A program made the position numbers and the translations under genes. A DNA stretch of 64,000 nt from Papilionanthe hookeriana x Papilionanthe teres (lineage: Eukaryota; Streptophyta; Magnoliopsida; Asparagales; Orchidaceae), in contig CM040423.1 of assembly GCA_022702705.1 (NCBI GenBank), forward strand, positions 119,655,738-119,719,737, read 5' to 3'. Under the pieces are notes generated by a model that was not told the origin of the DNA, ran no database searches, and was given only the letters and a program-made list of their open reading frames with translations. Position 1 is the stretch's first letter. Each line of letters starts with the position of its first letter. This document shows positions 47,701-58,513 of this stretch, piece by piece.

Positions 47701-49028
47701 AGCTCATGGATGTGTCATGAGTGATTTGAAACAAATTGGGGGTGATTTGGATTTGAATTGGGTTGCATTTGGGTTAAGTTTGGGTCATGGGTCCAAATTT
47801 GGGCTTTTTGACCTTGGATTGAGTTTGAGTGGGACTTGGGTTCAAATTTTGGGCAAATCATGTTAGGTTTTTGTTTGTGGGAATGTTAAGGAAGATTTAG
47901 AAAAGATTTGAGGTTAATTGGAGTTGAATTGGGTGAGTTTGGGTTAAGTTTGGGTCATGGGTCCAAATTTGGGCTTTAAGGCCAAAAGTGAGATTGGATC
48001 CAAATGTCAATCAAATTGGACTTGGATTTGGTCTAAATTGGTATTGGGAATGTTGAATTGAAGTTTAGAATTGAATTGGACCAAAATTGGGGTCAATTGG
48101 GTAGGTTTGGTTTGACATTGGGTTCACTTAGGGTTAAAATGGGTCAATTTGGGGGTTTTGACAAAAGTAGGGTAAACTGACAAAATTGGCCCATGGTGTA
48201 GTTGGACAAAATGAAATTGGGAATATTTAGGATTTTTTGGAATTTTCTAGGAATTTTCTGAATTTTTGGATTTTTAGGCCAAGAAGGGTATTTTGGGTAT
48301 TTGGAGGGTATTGAGAGGTATTTTTGGAATTTTTGGTATTTTTGGGTATGGATGATCAATTTGAGTGATGTGGAGATGTTTGAGATTGATTTTGGAAAAT
48401 TTTGGGTAATTTGGAAATTTTACAAAAATTTGGGTAATTTCGATGGTTTTGGGTAGGTTTAGTAGGTGTAGGGTCTCGGGGTCAAAAATTGAAAATTTGG
48501 GAAATTGGAGATTGGGTGAATTTAGGTGGAAAGAAATCATTTTGGTTGAGCCATGAAACCATTTCAAGCCCATATGAGCCATGAAAGGACTCATTTGAGG
48601 CATTCATTATGTTGTTCCTAACCCTCTTGCCGAGGGCTTAGGGGTTAAGGACCATCCATGTGAATCACCCACATGAGTCGGGAGGTTAAGTTGGGTATGG
48701 GTGTGTTTTTAGGAAGTGTGTGGAAATGTAGTGTGTAAGTGTAATGTAAGTCAGCCCCCTCATCAGACCGAGCCACCCAGGGTAGTCCTAAGGCCAAAGA
48801 GTCCTATAGGAACTCATCCTTTAAACTTCCACATTTGATTTCAACCCTCTAGGTGATTAGGGGTCTATAGTCAAATTTGTGGAGTTTGCAGGGAGTTTAG
48901 AAGTGGTTTGAATTTCTAAAAGGCGGGTCCCAATTCTAGTCCTCTAAGATAGTCAAAGGAAAAGCCTAAGGCTAGATCCTAAGCACTAAAAAGAAGAAGG
49001 GAAGACCTCATCAAAAATGAGGTCAACA
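41793..49028 (-). repeat. 5' LTR of the Ogre-type element (7.24 kb)
   Basis: Partner of 23646-30884. Drives transcription leftwards. The GC-rich island is at 46023-46185. The boundary to the internal region is TGTCGGC at 41793, and the outer end is TCAACA at 49028. Confidence 0.95.
43917..44210. repeat. (AATTT)n pentanucleotide tract in the right Ogre LTR
   Basis: Counterpart of 25766-26075, with the same pattern of interruptions (GTTTAATTAATTTGATTTGA etc.). The tract therefore existed before the last round of reverse transcription. Confidence 0.9.
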
Positions 49029-49033
49029 GGCTT
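49029..49033. repeat. 5-bp target site duplication of the Ogre-type element, right
   Basis: GGCTT, identical to 23641-23645. Confidence 0.9.
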
Positions 49034-51835
49034 CACAACTCAATAATCTCCCACTTGAAAACTGAAAGCACCCAACTATCTTCCATATCTACACCTCCAT
49101 CAGTACTATCTTCATATTCATCTACCATGGTGTGGCCTAACCCCCGGTCTCAACCATATTGGACCCACACTAAGGCCAAGTATAGCTCTAATTACTCGAT
49201 TGTCACCACCTTAGTCAACATGTCGACAGGATTCTGAGTTGTTTGTATGTTATCCAAGAAAAAATGCTCGTATTCTTGGAGAAAGCATATAATGTGATAC
49301 ATCGGCTGAATGTATTTCATCCTTACATAAAAGCAGCATTTTTAGTAAAATTAATTACCCTCATACTCTCCCTTGGAAGCGTTCCAATCCTCTGGTCCTT
49401 CCAAATTTTGCCATAAAGCCCTGTACCCAAATAATCTCTCTGTTAATCATGGTGATAGCAATATAATCAACCTTCATAGTTGAAAGTGTAATAATCTTCT
49501 ACAACCTGAAAATACAACTCACCATTATATTCCCCAAAGTGAAGATAAACCATGTTGTACTTCTTTCATCATGCAAATCTATTGCCATATCTGAATCAAA
49601 AAATCCTTGTAAATTGATCCCCGCACTTCCATGGCAAAGTGCCCCATTGACTATTACCCTCAAATAACTGAGATTCTACTTTGCCCCTCCCAATGCTGTC
49701 TGCCTGGATTTCCCATGTATATGTTGACCACTCTCACTATAAATTCAATATCTAGTATGATAAAAATCATAACATACATAAAGCATCTAATTAACAAAGC
49801 CTACAGAGCTCTCCACATATGTGCTTGCTTTTCTATAGACTTAGGGGATAACACCTTAGATAGCATGAAGTGACTACATAAGGAGGTGCAAACTGGCTTT
49901 GCCTCCTTAATGTTGCATCAATATAGGATCTTCTCAACATTTTCTACCTGAGACAACTTTAGTGTACATGCACTTTTTACCTTGCTGATTCTCATCCTGA
50001 GAAATTTTTTGGTTGGACCTAAACCCTTGATCTCACACTAACATGATAATTGCTCCTTTAAGTCACCAATTTTCTCCATTCTTTCCTTGCAATAATTATG
50101 CCATGCACATGCACTTTTTCCCTTGTTGATTCTCATCCCGAGGATTTGTTTGGTTGGACCTAAATCCTTGAACTCACACTCACTTGTTTGCTCCTTTAAG
50201 TCACTAATCATCTCCATTCTGTCCCTGCAATAAACATTCCATCCACATACAAAAGAAGCAAAATATAAAAATTACCAAAATGATTGATGAAAAATAGTGG
50301 TTTGCCTGACACTTCATGTGCCCACTATCTGAAGCTTTCGTATCAAACCTCTTATACCACTATGTCAGGGCCTACTTCAAGTCATAGGGGCTCTTCTTCA
50401 ATCTGCAAACCAATCATTTTTTTCTCTATGACCCTTCATCAACATGTACATATGCAGAACATTCAAATACATCTAAACAAGAGAAATTTATTTCCTTGTC
50501 CCTCCATGCTTCTTCAGATAAGCCTTCATCTAAAGATAATAACAATCCATAATTAATAAGACAACCAATAATATTCACTACCATAGCACAAAACTATTTT
50601 AGCAAGTTTGTATGTAGCCTCATGCTTCTGGCATGATCCATGGTTGTTCTATTCATGCGCTCAGCCACACTATTTTATTGTGATGTCTTAAAGATTGTAA
50701 ACTAGTGCCTAAAACCCTATGTAGCACAAAATCCTTGAAATTCTCATCATGGTACTCTCCTACATTATCTAACCTGATATAATTCAGCTTCAACTTTGAC
50801 TCATTTTCAACCATAGATTTTAAATTCTTAAATATTTGGAATATGCTCGATTTTTACTTTAAAAAGGAAACTCATACCTTTTTTATGTGATTATCAATAA
50901 ACATGAAAAAGTAGTGGAAATCTCAAATGGAAAAAATTCTAGTAGGACCACGAACATAAGTATGTAACAATTTCAATTTCATTGAAGTAACCGCAGACCC
51001 ACTTTTAGAGAAAGAAACTTTCTTTTTCTTGCCCTATATATAATCTACATAATAATCTAGATTTACTGATTTCAAATCCTGAAGTTTACTTTTTGAAAAT
51101 AAGGACTTCATATTTTTTTCGCTCATATGACCAAGCTTAAAGAGACTTCATTTTTATTGATAAAGGTTGAATTAATGATATTGTCTTCATTTTTATTCAG
51201 ATAATCAAGGTGGAATTAAGCTCATTCCATTCACTAACTTTATATAAACTTTCTCGTTCAGCATAAACCCCATAGTGTCATCAAAGTTTAACTTTGTATT
51301 CTTAAAAAAGTTACTCACGATCGTGTGAACAAATTATCCATGTTGTTCAATAATGAAGGCAGTATCATTATTGTCCTAGCCTCATCATCAAACTTCTTCC
51401 CACTGACCTTTTATAGTATTGAAATTATTCAGATGTTTAGTTACTGAATTGCCTTGCATCATCTTCATATAGAATAACCTCTTCATTGGAAAATCTTATT
51501 TGAAATAGAAGGTTTTTCATACATCTTTGTCAGTGTTGTCGGGAGATCCACAATGGTTCTCTTATTTACTATATTGAATGTAACAAATAAGGAAAACGAT
51601 AAACATATCAAACTTAGGATGGTTTGATCTAGTACCTTCCATTCCTCAATAGTCATAGACTTAGTTCTGGTGATACCTTGTGGTGGCAAATATATGTTTT
51701 TTCTAACACAACAAATCATCCACTCGTTTCCTCTAGCATTCGTAGTTCATCCTATTGAACTTCTCTAATTAGAATCATACTTTATCATTCATTGCTCTCA
51801 CTATAATCAAACATTCGACTATGATACCATTTCGT
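49034..51835 (-). pseudogene. Ty1/copia internal region (gag-integrase-RT), heavily decayed
   Basis: Minus-strand order: gag start (51719-51483, WKVLDQTILSLI and LTKMYEKPS, UBN2-type gag); integrase around 50980-50580 (readable in shifting frames: FHYFFMFIDNH, LRLDNVGEYHDENFKDF, RTTMDHARSMRLHTNL); reverse transcriptase around 50440-49800 (WYKRFDTKASDSGHMK, DLKEQTSECEFKDLG, then LSQVENVEKIL and a KEAKPVC-like stretch). A polypurine tract (CAAGTGGGAGAT on the minus strand) lies at 49056-49045 against the 3' LTR start. Part of the RT (50041-50110 versus 50101-50235) looks duplicated. Stops occur throughout; clearly dead. Confidence 0.85.
51817..51829 (-). promoter_or_regulatory. Copia primer-binding site, initiator tRNA-Met type
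   Basis: On the minus strand TGGTATCATAGTC, close to the plant copia consensus TGGTATCAGAGC complementary to initiator tRNA-Met. Confidence 0.75.
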
Positions 51836-52303
51836 TGAGATGAAAATCTTATACTTCTACTAGAGTTTCGATCAATTTATAATTGAAAACCACATTGTGG
51901 AAAATAATCATACTTATCGAAGAAAATTAGAATAAATATTTGAGTAGAAATATATTTAAAATAATCTAAAGAACGCAATTTAACATGAAAAAATTTGTGA
52001 ACGGGGAAAAACCTCAGAGTCAAGACACCAAGAAATTTTCACTATAGCATTCGAAAATGTGCAGAATACTCACTCAAATCTCTACTCCACAATCAATTGA
52101 ACTTAAAGAACTTTTATTCAAACCCTTTTTCTTAATCTCATAAGAGCATGCTAAAAATTTCTCTTCGGCACTTCCTTGATTCATGAGAACATTTTTGACG
52201 GAACTACAAATGAGAGTCTTCTTAATCACTATAATGGAGGATTTTGACTGGAACGAGAGAGTAATTACAACTAACGCACCTGCCACTTTACTTGGCATGA
52301 GAA
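51836..52303 (-). repeat. Ty1/copia 5' LTR, truncated by the Athila insertion
   Basis: Begins TGAGATG next to the PBS. Similar to 23040-23645. About 470 bases remain, and the outer end with CAACTCA, expected from the 3' LTR at 49042, is missing because the Athila element starts at 52304-52306. Confidence 0.65.
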
Positions 52304-52488
52304 TGTGATCCATATAAAAATACCTATTTTTATGCCTTGATTCTTATCAATTTCTAAGGATATCATGCTTTAATGAAAGGTATTTTTGTGTTTTTGGATG
52401 TAGGTGATGTAAAAAAGTCCAAAAAAGGAAAAAGGAGCAAAAAGGAGAAAAAATGGAGCAAAATACAAAAATTATAAAAAAATATGGC

Positions 52489-52770
52489 CTGGCGCCTAGG
52501 CGCCAGAAGTTGGCGCCTAAGCGCCAGACTCGATACAGAAACTGTCAAGTTTTTGACAACGTTTGGACGGTTATTTTGATGGAGTGAGCGGTTATTGGAC
52601 ATTCTAGAAGACTGTTAGTTGTTCGTTGATAATAGGACATGTGATACATTGCATTTGGACGCTCCAAAATGGTTTTAATCGCGAAGAGGTGCGAGCCAAA
52701 GTGAAGAGGTGCGAAGATCTGGACGCAGTGTCCGACGCCTAGGCGCCAGATTCCGGCGCCTAGGCGCCAG
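52489..52770. repeat. Two pairs of GGCGCCTAGGCGCC palindromes in Athila U3
   Basis: CTGGCGCCTAGGCGCCAG (18-bp perfect palindrome, 52489-52506) with TGGCGCCTAAGCGCCA (52511-52526); and GACGCCTAGGCGCC (52734-52747) with CCGGCGCCTAGGCGCCAG (52753-52770). They lie 70-350 bp upstream of the TATA box. Confidence 0.9.
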
Positions 52771-52841
52771 ACATACCTTCTAGAAGATTCATTGAATGTG
52801 GACATGTTTTGAAGAGGTGCCTCAAGGAAACCCTTGAAGCC

Positions 52842-52849
52842 TATAAATA
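52842..52849 (+). promoter_or_regulatory. TATA box of Athila LTR
   Basis: TATAAATA in CCTATAAATAGGAGTCC, conserved in the minus-strand copy at 2119-2126. RNA start expected near 52875. Confidence 0.75.
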
Positions 52850-54197
52850 GGAGTCCATTTCTTCAGAAAAACATGCCCCCATTGTAACCCCTTTCTCTTA
52901 GCCACTTTAGGATCTCTCATCCTTAGAGAGAGAAATAGAGAGAGAAATTTAGGGCCACTTTTATTTAGTTTAGTATGTTTATTTTCATGTTGTTGCATTT
53001 GGAGTTCATTACACTATGGAGTCAGTAGGAATCAGAAGATCTGTAGGAGGAATATTTGAGATAAGTATTTTATTTTTGATTCAAAGTTTATTTATTATGT
53101 TTTGTTGTTTATATTCAATGTGTTCTGAGTAGTTAGTTTACTTTTTTCCTTCAATTATGAAAAGATAAATAAGATAATATAAGATTCGATGGAGAATTGA
53201 AAATAAAAATATTTTCAAAACATTGTGATGATATTAATACCTGATCTTACTTTACTTTTTAAATTGGCCATTTAAATTGTTAAAACCTGTTGAAGAGTTT
53301 TGAGACCTAGAAGGAGAAGAACTCTTAACTTTTAGATGTCACATGAATCCTTGGGTAGTCGAAGGCCATGTGCGGGCTATTCAAGGTGAAGTGCAAATAA
53401 ATTGGAAGATAAGATTTAAAGGGCGTAGAATTGATAAGTTTTTAGAGTGACAGACTAAATTCTTATAATTTGATTTATATATAAGGAAAGGGTCACTAGT
53501 AGGGTCGACCATAGCCACCCTTGGACATCTAGTAGTGTGAACCTAGATTAACCCATTCTACTAAAAATACATCCGGACCTGATCTGTAAATTAGCCAATG
53601 TTCTTTGCACCTGGATCAAAGGGTAAAGAATATGAATGCTTCTATTTGGCACAATACCATAAATCAAATTCTCCAATGAATATTAAATTATCTTAAAAAT
53701 CTTAGATTAATTGAAGGGAAGAAAGTTGTTTGTTTTATATAGTTTTCACGAAATCATTTTCTTATTATTGTTTTCTTTATCTGCATCTAGTAAATCATAA
53801 GTAATTTATAGTTAGATTAAAATACAAAAAGATTTTGAAATACAATATTTAAAAAAATTTTTATCATATTTTTTTCCCGTGGGATCTATACTGGGGTCTT
53901 TGTTTCAAAGCCTTATATTACTTGAAACGATACGTATACTTGCGTAGTACCCAAAAAGTATATAACATATTTTCTTTTAAAATTATATTTTGCTATATAA
54001 AAATATTAAACATTAATGGCCTAGCATTCAATAGCAATCAAGTTTTATTTAATGTTATTGCCGTAATTAAAATTTGGTACACATCTATATAGCAAGTTAT
54101 TCCAGGTCAAGTGTTTCGCGCCTTTGCCTTAAATTAAATTTTCTAGCAGTGGTGACAAATCCTTGTATTTGGAAATACAAAAATTTGGTCAAGTTTT

Positions 54198-54215
54198 TGG
54201 CGCCATTGCCGGGGA
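54198..54215 (+). promoter_or_regulatory. Athila primer-binding site, tRNA-Asp type
   Basis: TGGCGCCATTGCCGGGGA, one mismatch to the tRNA-Asp 3' end complement. Confidence 0.85.
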
Positions 54216-54419
54216 ACAAATAAAAAAAGTTATAGATTTTTAAATATTATATTTCCAAAAACATAAAAAAAATAATATAAATAAAAAAAATATATTTTAT
54301 TCCTTGCTTTATTTTTTTATGCGAAGTTTTAGTTCTGAAGGACTAATACCTTTAAATTTTGAACTAGAAAGAACAATTAGAAAAATTAAAAAGGGAAAAA
54401 AATTCAAAAATTTCAAGAA

Positions 54420-55358
54420 ATGGCTACTTTACAAAATCCAATTAAACTTAATGATCAAAATGTTTATAAACCATTAAGGGATTATGCTAACCCTACAGTT
54501 GATGAACTTCATAATAGTATTCAAATACCCACTGTAGATGCTAATTCTTTTGAACTTAAACCGTCTACTATTCAAATAGTGCAAAACAATCAATTTGGTG
54601 GAACACCAAATGAGGATCCAAATTTACACCTTGTTAGTTTTTTAGAACTTTGTGCTACCTTTAAATATAACAATGTTTCTGATGATGCTATTAGACTTAG
54701 AGTCTTTCCTTTTTCTTTAAGAGATAAAGCAAAGATGTGGTTAAACTCTTTAGCAACTGGTTCTATTAAAACATGGGCTGAAATGACACAAAAATTCCTT
54801 GCTAAATATTTTACTCCTTCTAAAACTGCTAAATTGAGAAAGGATATTACTTCGTTTAGTCAATTTGACGGGGAGACAATATATGAAACTTGGAAAAGAT
54901 TTAAAGAACTTTTAAGAAAATGTCCTCATCATGCTTTACCTGACTGGTTAATTATTCAGACATTTTATAATGGATTAATTGGATCTTTAAAATCAATTAT
55001 TGACGCTGCTGCTGGAGGTTTTTTAATGTCTAAATTATTTGAAGAAGCTTACACTTTAATTGAAGAAATGGCTAATAACAATTTTCAATGGATTAATCCT
55101 AAAAAGATGGCCAGTATTCATGATAATGAAGCTTTTTCTATCCTAGCTTCACAAGTAGCATCAATGTCTAAGAAATTAGATAATTTTGCAATTAATATTT
55201 CACATAATAACTCTGCTAATATTAAAGATTCTCAAACTATTGAAACTTTACAAGCTATTGCAAGTAAAAATAATCCTTATTCAAATTATTATAATCCTGG
55301 GTGGAAAAATCATCCTAATTTTAACTGGAATAATTCACAACAACAATGGGGTAATTAA
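54420..55358 (+). CDS. Athila gag polyprotein, N-terminal and capsid part
   Basis: Uninterrupted 312-codon frame from ATG at 54420. It contains the retrotransposon gag domain (about residues 90-190): DKAKMWLNSLATGSIKTW, FLAKYFTPSKTAKLRKDI and FNGL-type FYNGLIGSLKSIIDAAAGG, then an Asn-rich C-terminus (NNPYSNYYNPGWKNHPNF). A frame change near 55350 cuts it off; related sequence continues in other frames to 55880. Forms the particle shell. The minus-strand relative at 1-566 shares the start. Confidence 0.88.
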   Translation: MATLQNPIKLNDQNVYKPLRDYANPTVDELHNSIQIPTVDANSFELKPSTIQIVQNNQFGGTPNEDPNLHLVSFLELCATFKYNNVSDDAIRLRVFPFSLRDKAKMWLNSLATGSIKTWAEMTQKFLAKYFTPSKTAKLRKDITSFSQFDGETIYETWKRFKELLRKCPHHALPDWLIIQTFYNGLIGSLKSIIDAAAGGFLMSKLFEEAYTLIEEMANNNFQWINPKKMASIHDNEAFSILASQVASMSKKLDNFAINISHNNSANIKDSQTIETLQAIASKNNPYSNYYNPGWKNHPNFNWNNSQQQWGN

Positions 55359-55880
55359 TAATCAATCTCATCCCACTGGAAATTGGAATAATCAAGTTAA
55401 TCCAAATTATAAACATTTAATAATCAATAGAAAAATTTATCAATAAAAGAATTAATTTTACAAATGAATAATCAATTACAAAATCAAAATACTGCTATTC
55501 GTAATATTGAAAAACAAATGGAGCAAATTGCTACTTTAATTAATAACAGACCTGTAGGAACATTTACTAGTAATGTTGAAATTAATCTAAAAGAAACTGG
55601 AAAAGAACATGAACATGTTAAGGCTGTGCAACTTAGAAGTGGAAAGGAATTAAAAGAAAGAATGTGGAATGAAATTGAAAAAGAAATTGAGGTTGAAGAG
55701 ATTGAAAAATCTAAAGAAACTCTCTATCCTAGTCAAGATCAGACTGTTATACCTATTAATGTGGAAGTTGAAAAACCACCACCACCTTTTCCTCAAAGAC
55801 TTAAACGACGAAACTTGATCATCAATTTTCTAAGTTCTTTGAAATTTTTAAGAAACTTACTATTAACATACCTTTTCTGA
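55359..55880 (+). pseudogene. Athila gag C-terminal / linker region
   Basis: After the frame change, 55464-55880 encodes QLQNQNTAIRNIEKQMEQIA and VQLRSGKEL, the usual Athila linker between gag and protease, followed by an acidic and proline-rich part (EKPPPPFPQRLKR). A further frame change follows near 55810. Confidence 0.75.
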
Positions 55881-55884
55881 AGCT

Positions 55885-56758
55885 TTGGAACAAATGCCAA
55901 CTTATGCAAAATTTATGAAGGATATTTTAAGCAAGAAACAAAAATTTGAAGCTTTTGAAACTTTTGCATTAAGTGAAGAATGCAGTGCAATAATTCAAAA
56001 GAAATTACTTGAAAAGCTTAAGGATCCTGAAAGTTTCACTATACCCTGTGCTATTGGAGAAAAATTTTGTGGAAAAGCTTTATGTGATTTAGGAGCAAGT
56101 ATTAATCTCATGTCATTTTCTATCTTTTGAAGATTGGATTTAGGAGATATTACTCCCACCACTCGTAACCCTTCGCTTAGTCGATAGATCTAACACTTAT
56201 CCTAAATGAGTTATAGAGGATGTCCTTGTTAAAGTGGATAAATTTATCTTCCCTGTAGATTTCATCGTACTTGATATGGGAGAAGATAAAGAGATACCTA
56301 TTATTTCAGGGAGACCTTTCCTAGCTACTGGATGAGCTATGATTAATGTGAAAAATGGAGAACTAACCATGAGAGTTAATGATCAAGAAATTAAATTCAA
56401 TGTTCTTAAATCAATGAAGTACCCTGATAAAGAGAAATGTTATCGAATGGATATAATTGATTATTTAATTGAGAAACATTATCAAGAAAAATGTAAAGTC
56501 ATTTCTGAAGAAAAATTTGACTTTTTAACTGATGAAAATGACGAAGTAGAAGAAGAAGAGACTCAGTTTATTAAAGACAACTGGGAAACTTTAGACATAA
56601 CTCAAAATGATATACTTTTACCATCAATTAAAAAAACCCCTGAACTGGAATTAAAAATGTTACCTTCACATTTAAAATATGTGTTTCATGGAAATTCGTT
56701 AACTTTACCTATTATTATTTCTTCTGAACTGAGTAAAGATCAAGAAGAAAACTATTAG
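55885..56758 (+). pseudogene. Athila aspartic protease and linker
   Basis: 55885-56130 ends in IPCAIGEKFCGKALCDLGASINLM, the retropepsin active site (DLGASINLMP type). The flap and second half (56210-56335: LVKVDKFIFPVDFIVLDM and ISGRPFLATG) follow in another frame, ending at TGA (56333-56335). 56339-56758 continues with MINVKNGELTMRV and an acidic linker. The TGA replaces a codon that would be Arg in the family, a C-to-T type change. Confidence 0.8.
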
Positions 56759-58513
56759 ATGTGTTAAAGAATTATAAGAAAGACTATTGCTGATATAAGA
56801 GGAATAAGCCCTTCCATTTGTATGCATAGAATTTTAATGGAAGAAAATTTTAAACATACTATTGAATCGCAAAGAAGATTAAATCCTATCATGAAAGAGG
56901 TTGTTAAAAAAGAAATTGTTAAGTGGTTAGATGCTGGTATTATTTATCCTATTTCGGATAGTCAATGGGTAAGTCCTATACATTGTGTTCCGAAGAAAGG
57001 ATGTGTAACTGTCATTGTTAATGATAAAAATGAACTTATTTCTACAAGACAAGTTACTGGATGGCGAAATTGTATTGACTATAGGAAATAAAATAAAGCC
57101 ACTAGAAATGATAATTTTCCTTTACCTTTCTTGGATCAAATGCTCGATAAATTAGCTGGACACCCATATTTCTGTTTTCTGGATGGATATTATGGTTATC
57201 ATCAGTTATTTATTGCTCCTGAGGACCAAGAAAAAACAACATTTAAAAGTCCTTATGGAACCTTTGCTTTTAGAAGAATGCCTTTTGGTTTATGTAATGC
57301 ACCTGTAACTTTTCAAAGATGTATGATCTTAATATTTTGTGATTTAATTGACAAAAGAATTGAAATATTCATGGACGATTTTTCAGGTTTTGGAACTTCT
57401 TTTGAATCTTATTTGGATAACATTGCCAAAGTTCTGAAAAGATGTGAAGAAACAAACTTAGTTCTTAACTGGAAAAAATGTCAATTCATGGTCACAGAAG
57501 GCATTGTACTTGGTCACAAAGTTTCACAAAAAGGGATGGAAGTAGATCAAGCAAAAGTGAAAATTATTGCTGAATTGCAACCACGTACTACTGTTACTGA
57601 TGTGAGAAGTTTTCTAGGTCATGCTGGATTCTATAGAAGATACATAAAGGATTTTTCTAAAATTGCTAAACCTCTTTGTCATTTATTAGAAAAAGATGTG
57701 AAATTTGAATTTAACAAAGAATGCATTAATGATTTTAATATTCTAAAAGAAAAACTAATAACTGCACCTATCATTGTTGCACCTAATTGGAATAAACCTT
57801 TTGAATTAATGTGTGATGCAAGTGATTTTGCAATTGGAGCTGTATTAGCACAAAAATATGAGAAGAATTTGAAATTTGTATACTATGCTAGTAAAACTCT
57901 CACTGAAACACAAAAAAACAACACTACCACTGAGAAGGAGCTTCTAGCTATAGTATATGCTTTTGATAAATTTAGACCTTATCTTCTTGGTACTAAATGC
58001 ATAGTTCATGCTGATCATTCAGCTACTAAATATCAATTATCTAAGAAGGATTCTAAACCTAGACTTATAAGATGGGTTTTACTTCTACAAGAATTTGATT
58101 TTCAAATAATAGATAGAAAAGGAACTGAAAACCAAATTGCTGATCATTTGCCTAGAATTAAAAATGATATTATTTCGGAAGAAAATATAAATGAGAAATT
58201 TCCTGATGAATCTTTATATGTTATTCAAGGATGCAAAATACTTTGGTATGTTGATATTGTTAATTATTTGATTAGCAATATTTTTCCTTATGAATTAGAT
58301 AACAAATTTATTAAGAAATTTAAATATGATGCTAAATCTTATTTTTCGGAAGAACCGCATTTATTTAAAATTGGAAAAGATTCTATTATTCGAAGATGTG
58401 TACCTTATGAGGAAACTTTTGCTATTATTCAAAAATTTCATGAGTCAGATTTTGGAGGATACTTTGGCATAGATAAAACTGCATTTAAAATTTTAAATTC
58501 TGGGTTTTATTAG
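56759..58513 (+). pseudogene. Athila reverse transcriptase and RNase H
   Basis: 56822-57091 is the RT N-terminus (HRILMEENFKHTIESQRRLNP, WVSPIHCVPKKGG-type region). A stop at 57089-57091 (TAA where the family has Leu of RKLN) separates it from a 460-codon frame 57131-58513. That frame holds the palm with YGTFAFRRMPFGLCNAP, the active site IEIFMDDFSGFG (FMDD in place of YVDD, usual in Athila), and the connection and RNase H parts CDASDFAIGAVLAQK, TTTEKELLAIVYAFDKFR and HADHSATKYQLSKKD. The last has HADHSA where HTDHAA is usual. The next stop, TAG at 58511-58513, stands where GFYWP has Trp. Confidence 0.88.

Larger units (their letters stand above)
23646..49028 (-). mobile_element. Complete Ogre/Tat-lineage Ty3/gypsy LTR retrotransposon, 25.4 kb
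   Basis: Two nearly identical LTRs (23646-30884, 7239 bp; 41793-49028, 7236 bp), TG...CA ends, a GGCTT duplication, a PBS matching a tRNA-Arg-type 3' end, and minus-strand order gag, protease, reverse transcriptase, RNase H, a second (archaeal-type) RNase H, then integrase. The extra RNase H with NNEAEYEAL and the great size mark the Tat/Ogre lineage. The 3' untranslated region holds an ~83-bp tandem array. Coding frames are broken in many places, but LTR similarity says the insertion is recent, so either it was mobilised in trans or many breaks are sequence errors. Confidence 0.95.
52306..54191 (+). repeat. Athila 5' LTR (plus-strand copy)
   Basis: About 1.89 kb, TGATCCA...GGTCA, collinear with 2653-847. 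It includes palindromes at 52489-52506, 52511-52526, 52734-52747 and 52753-52770, a TATA box at 52842, and a degenerate second PBS-like site near 54107-54128, upstream of the true one. Confidence 0.8.
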
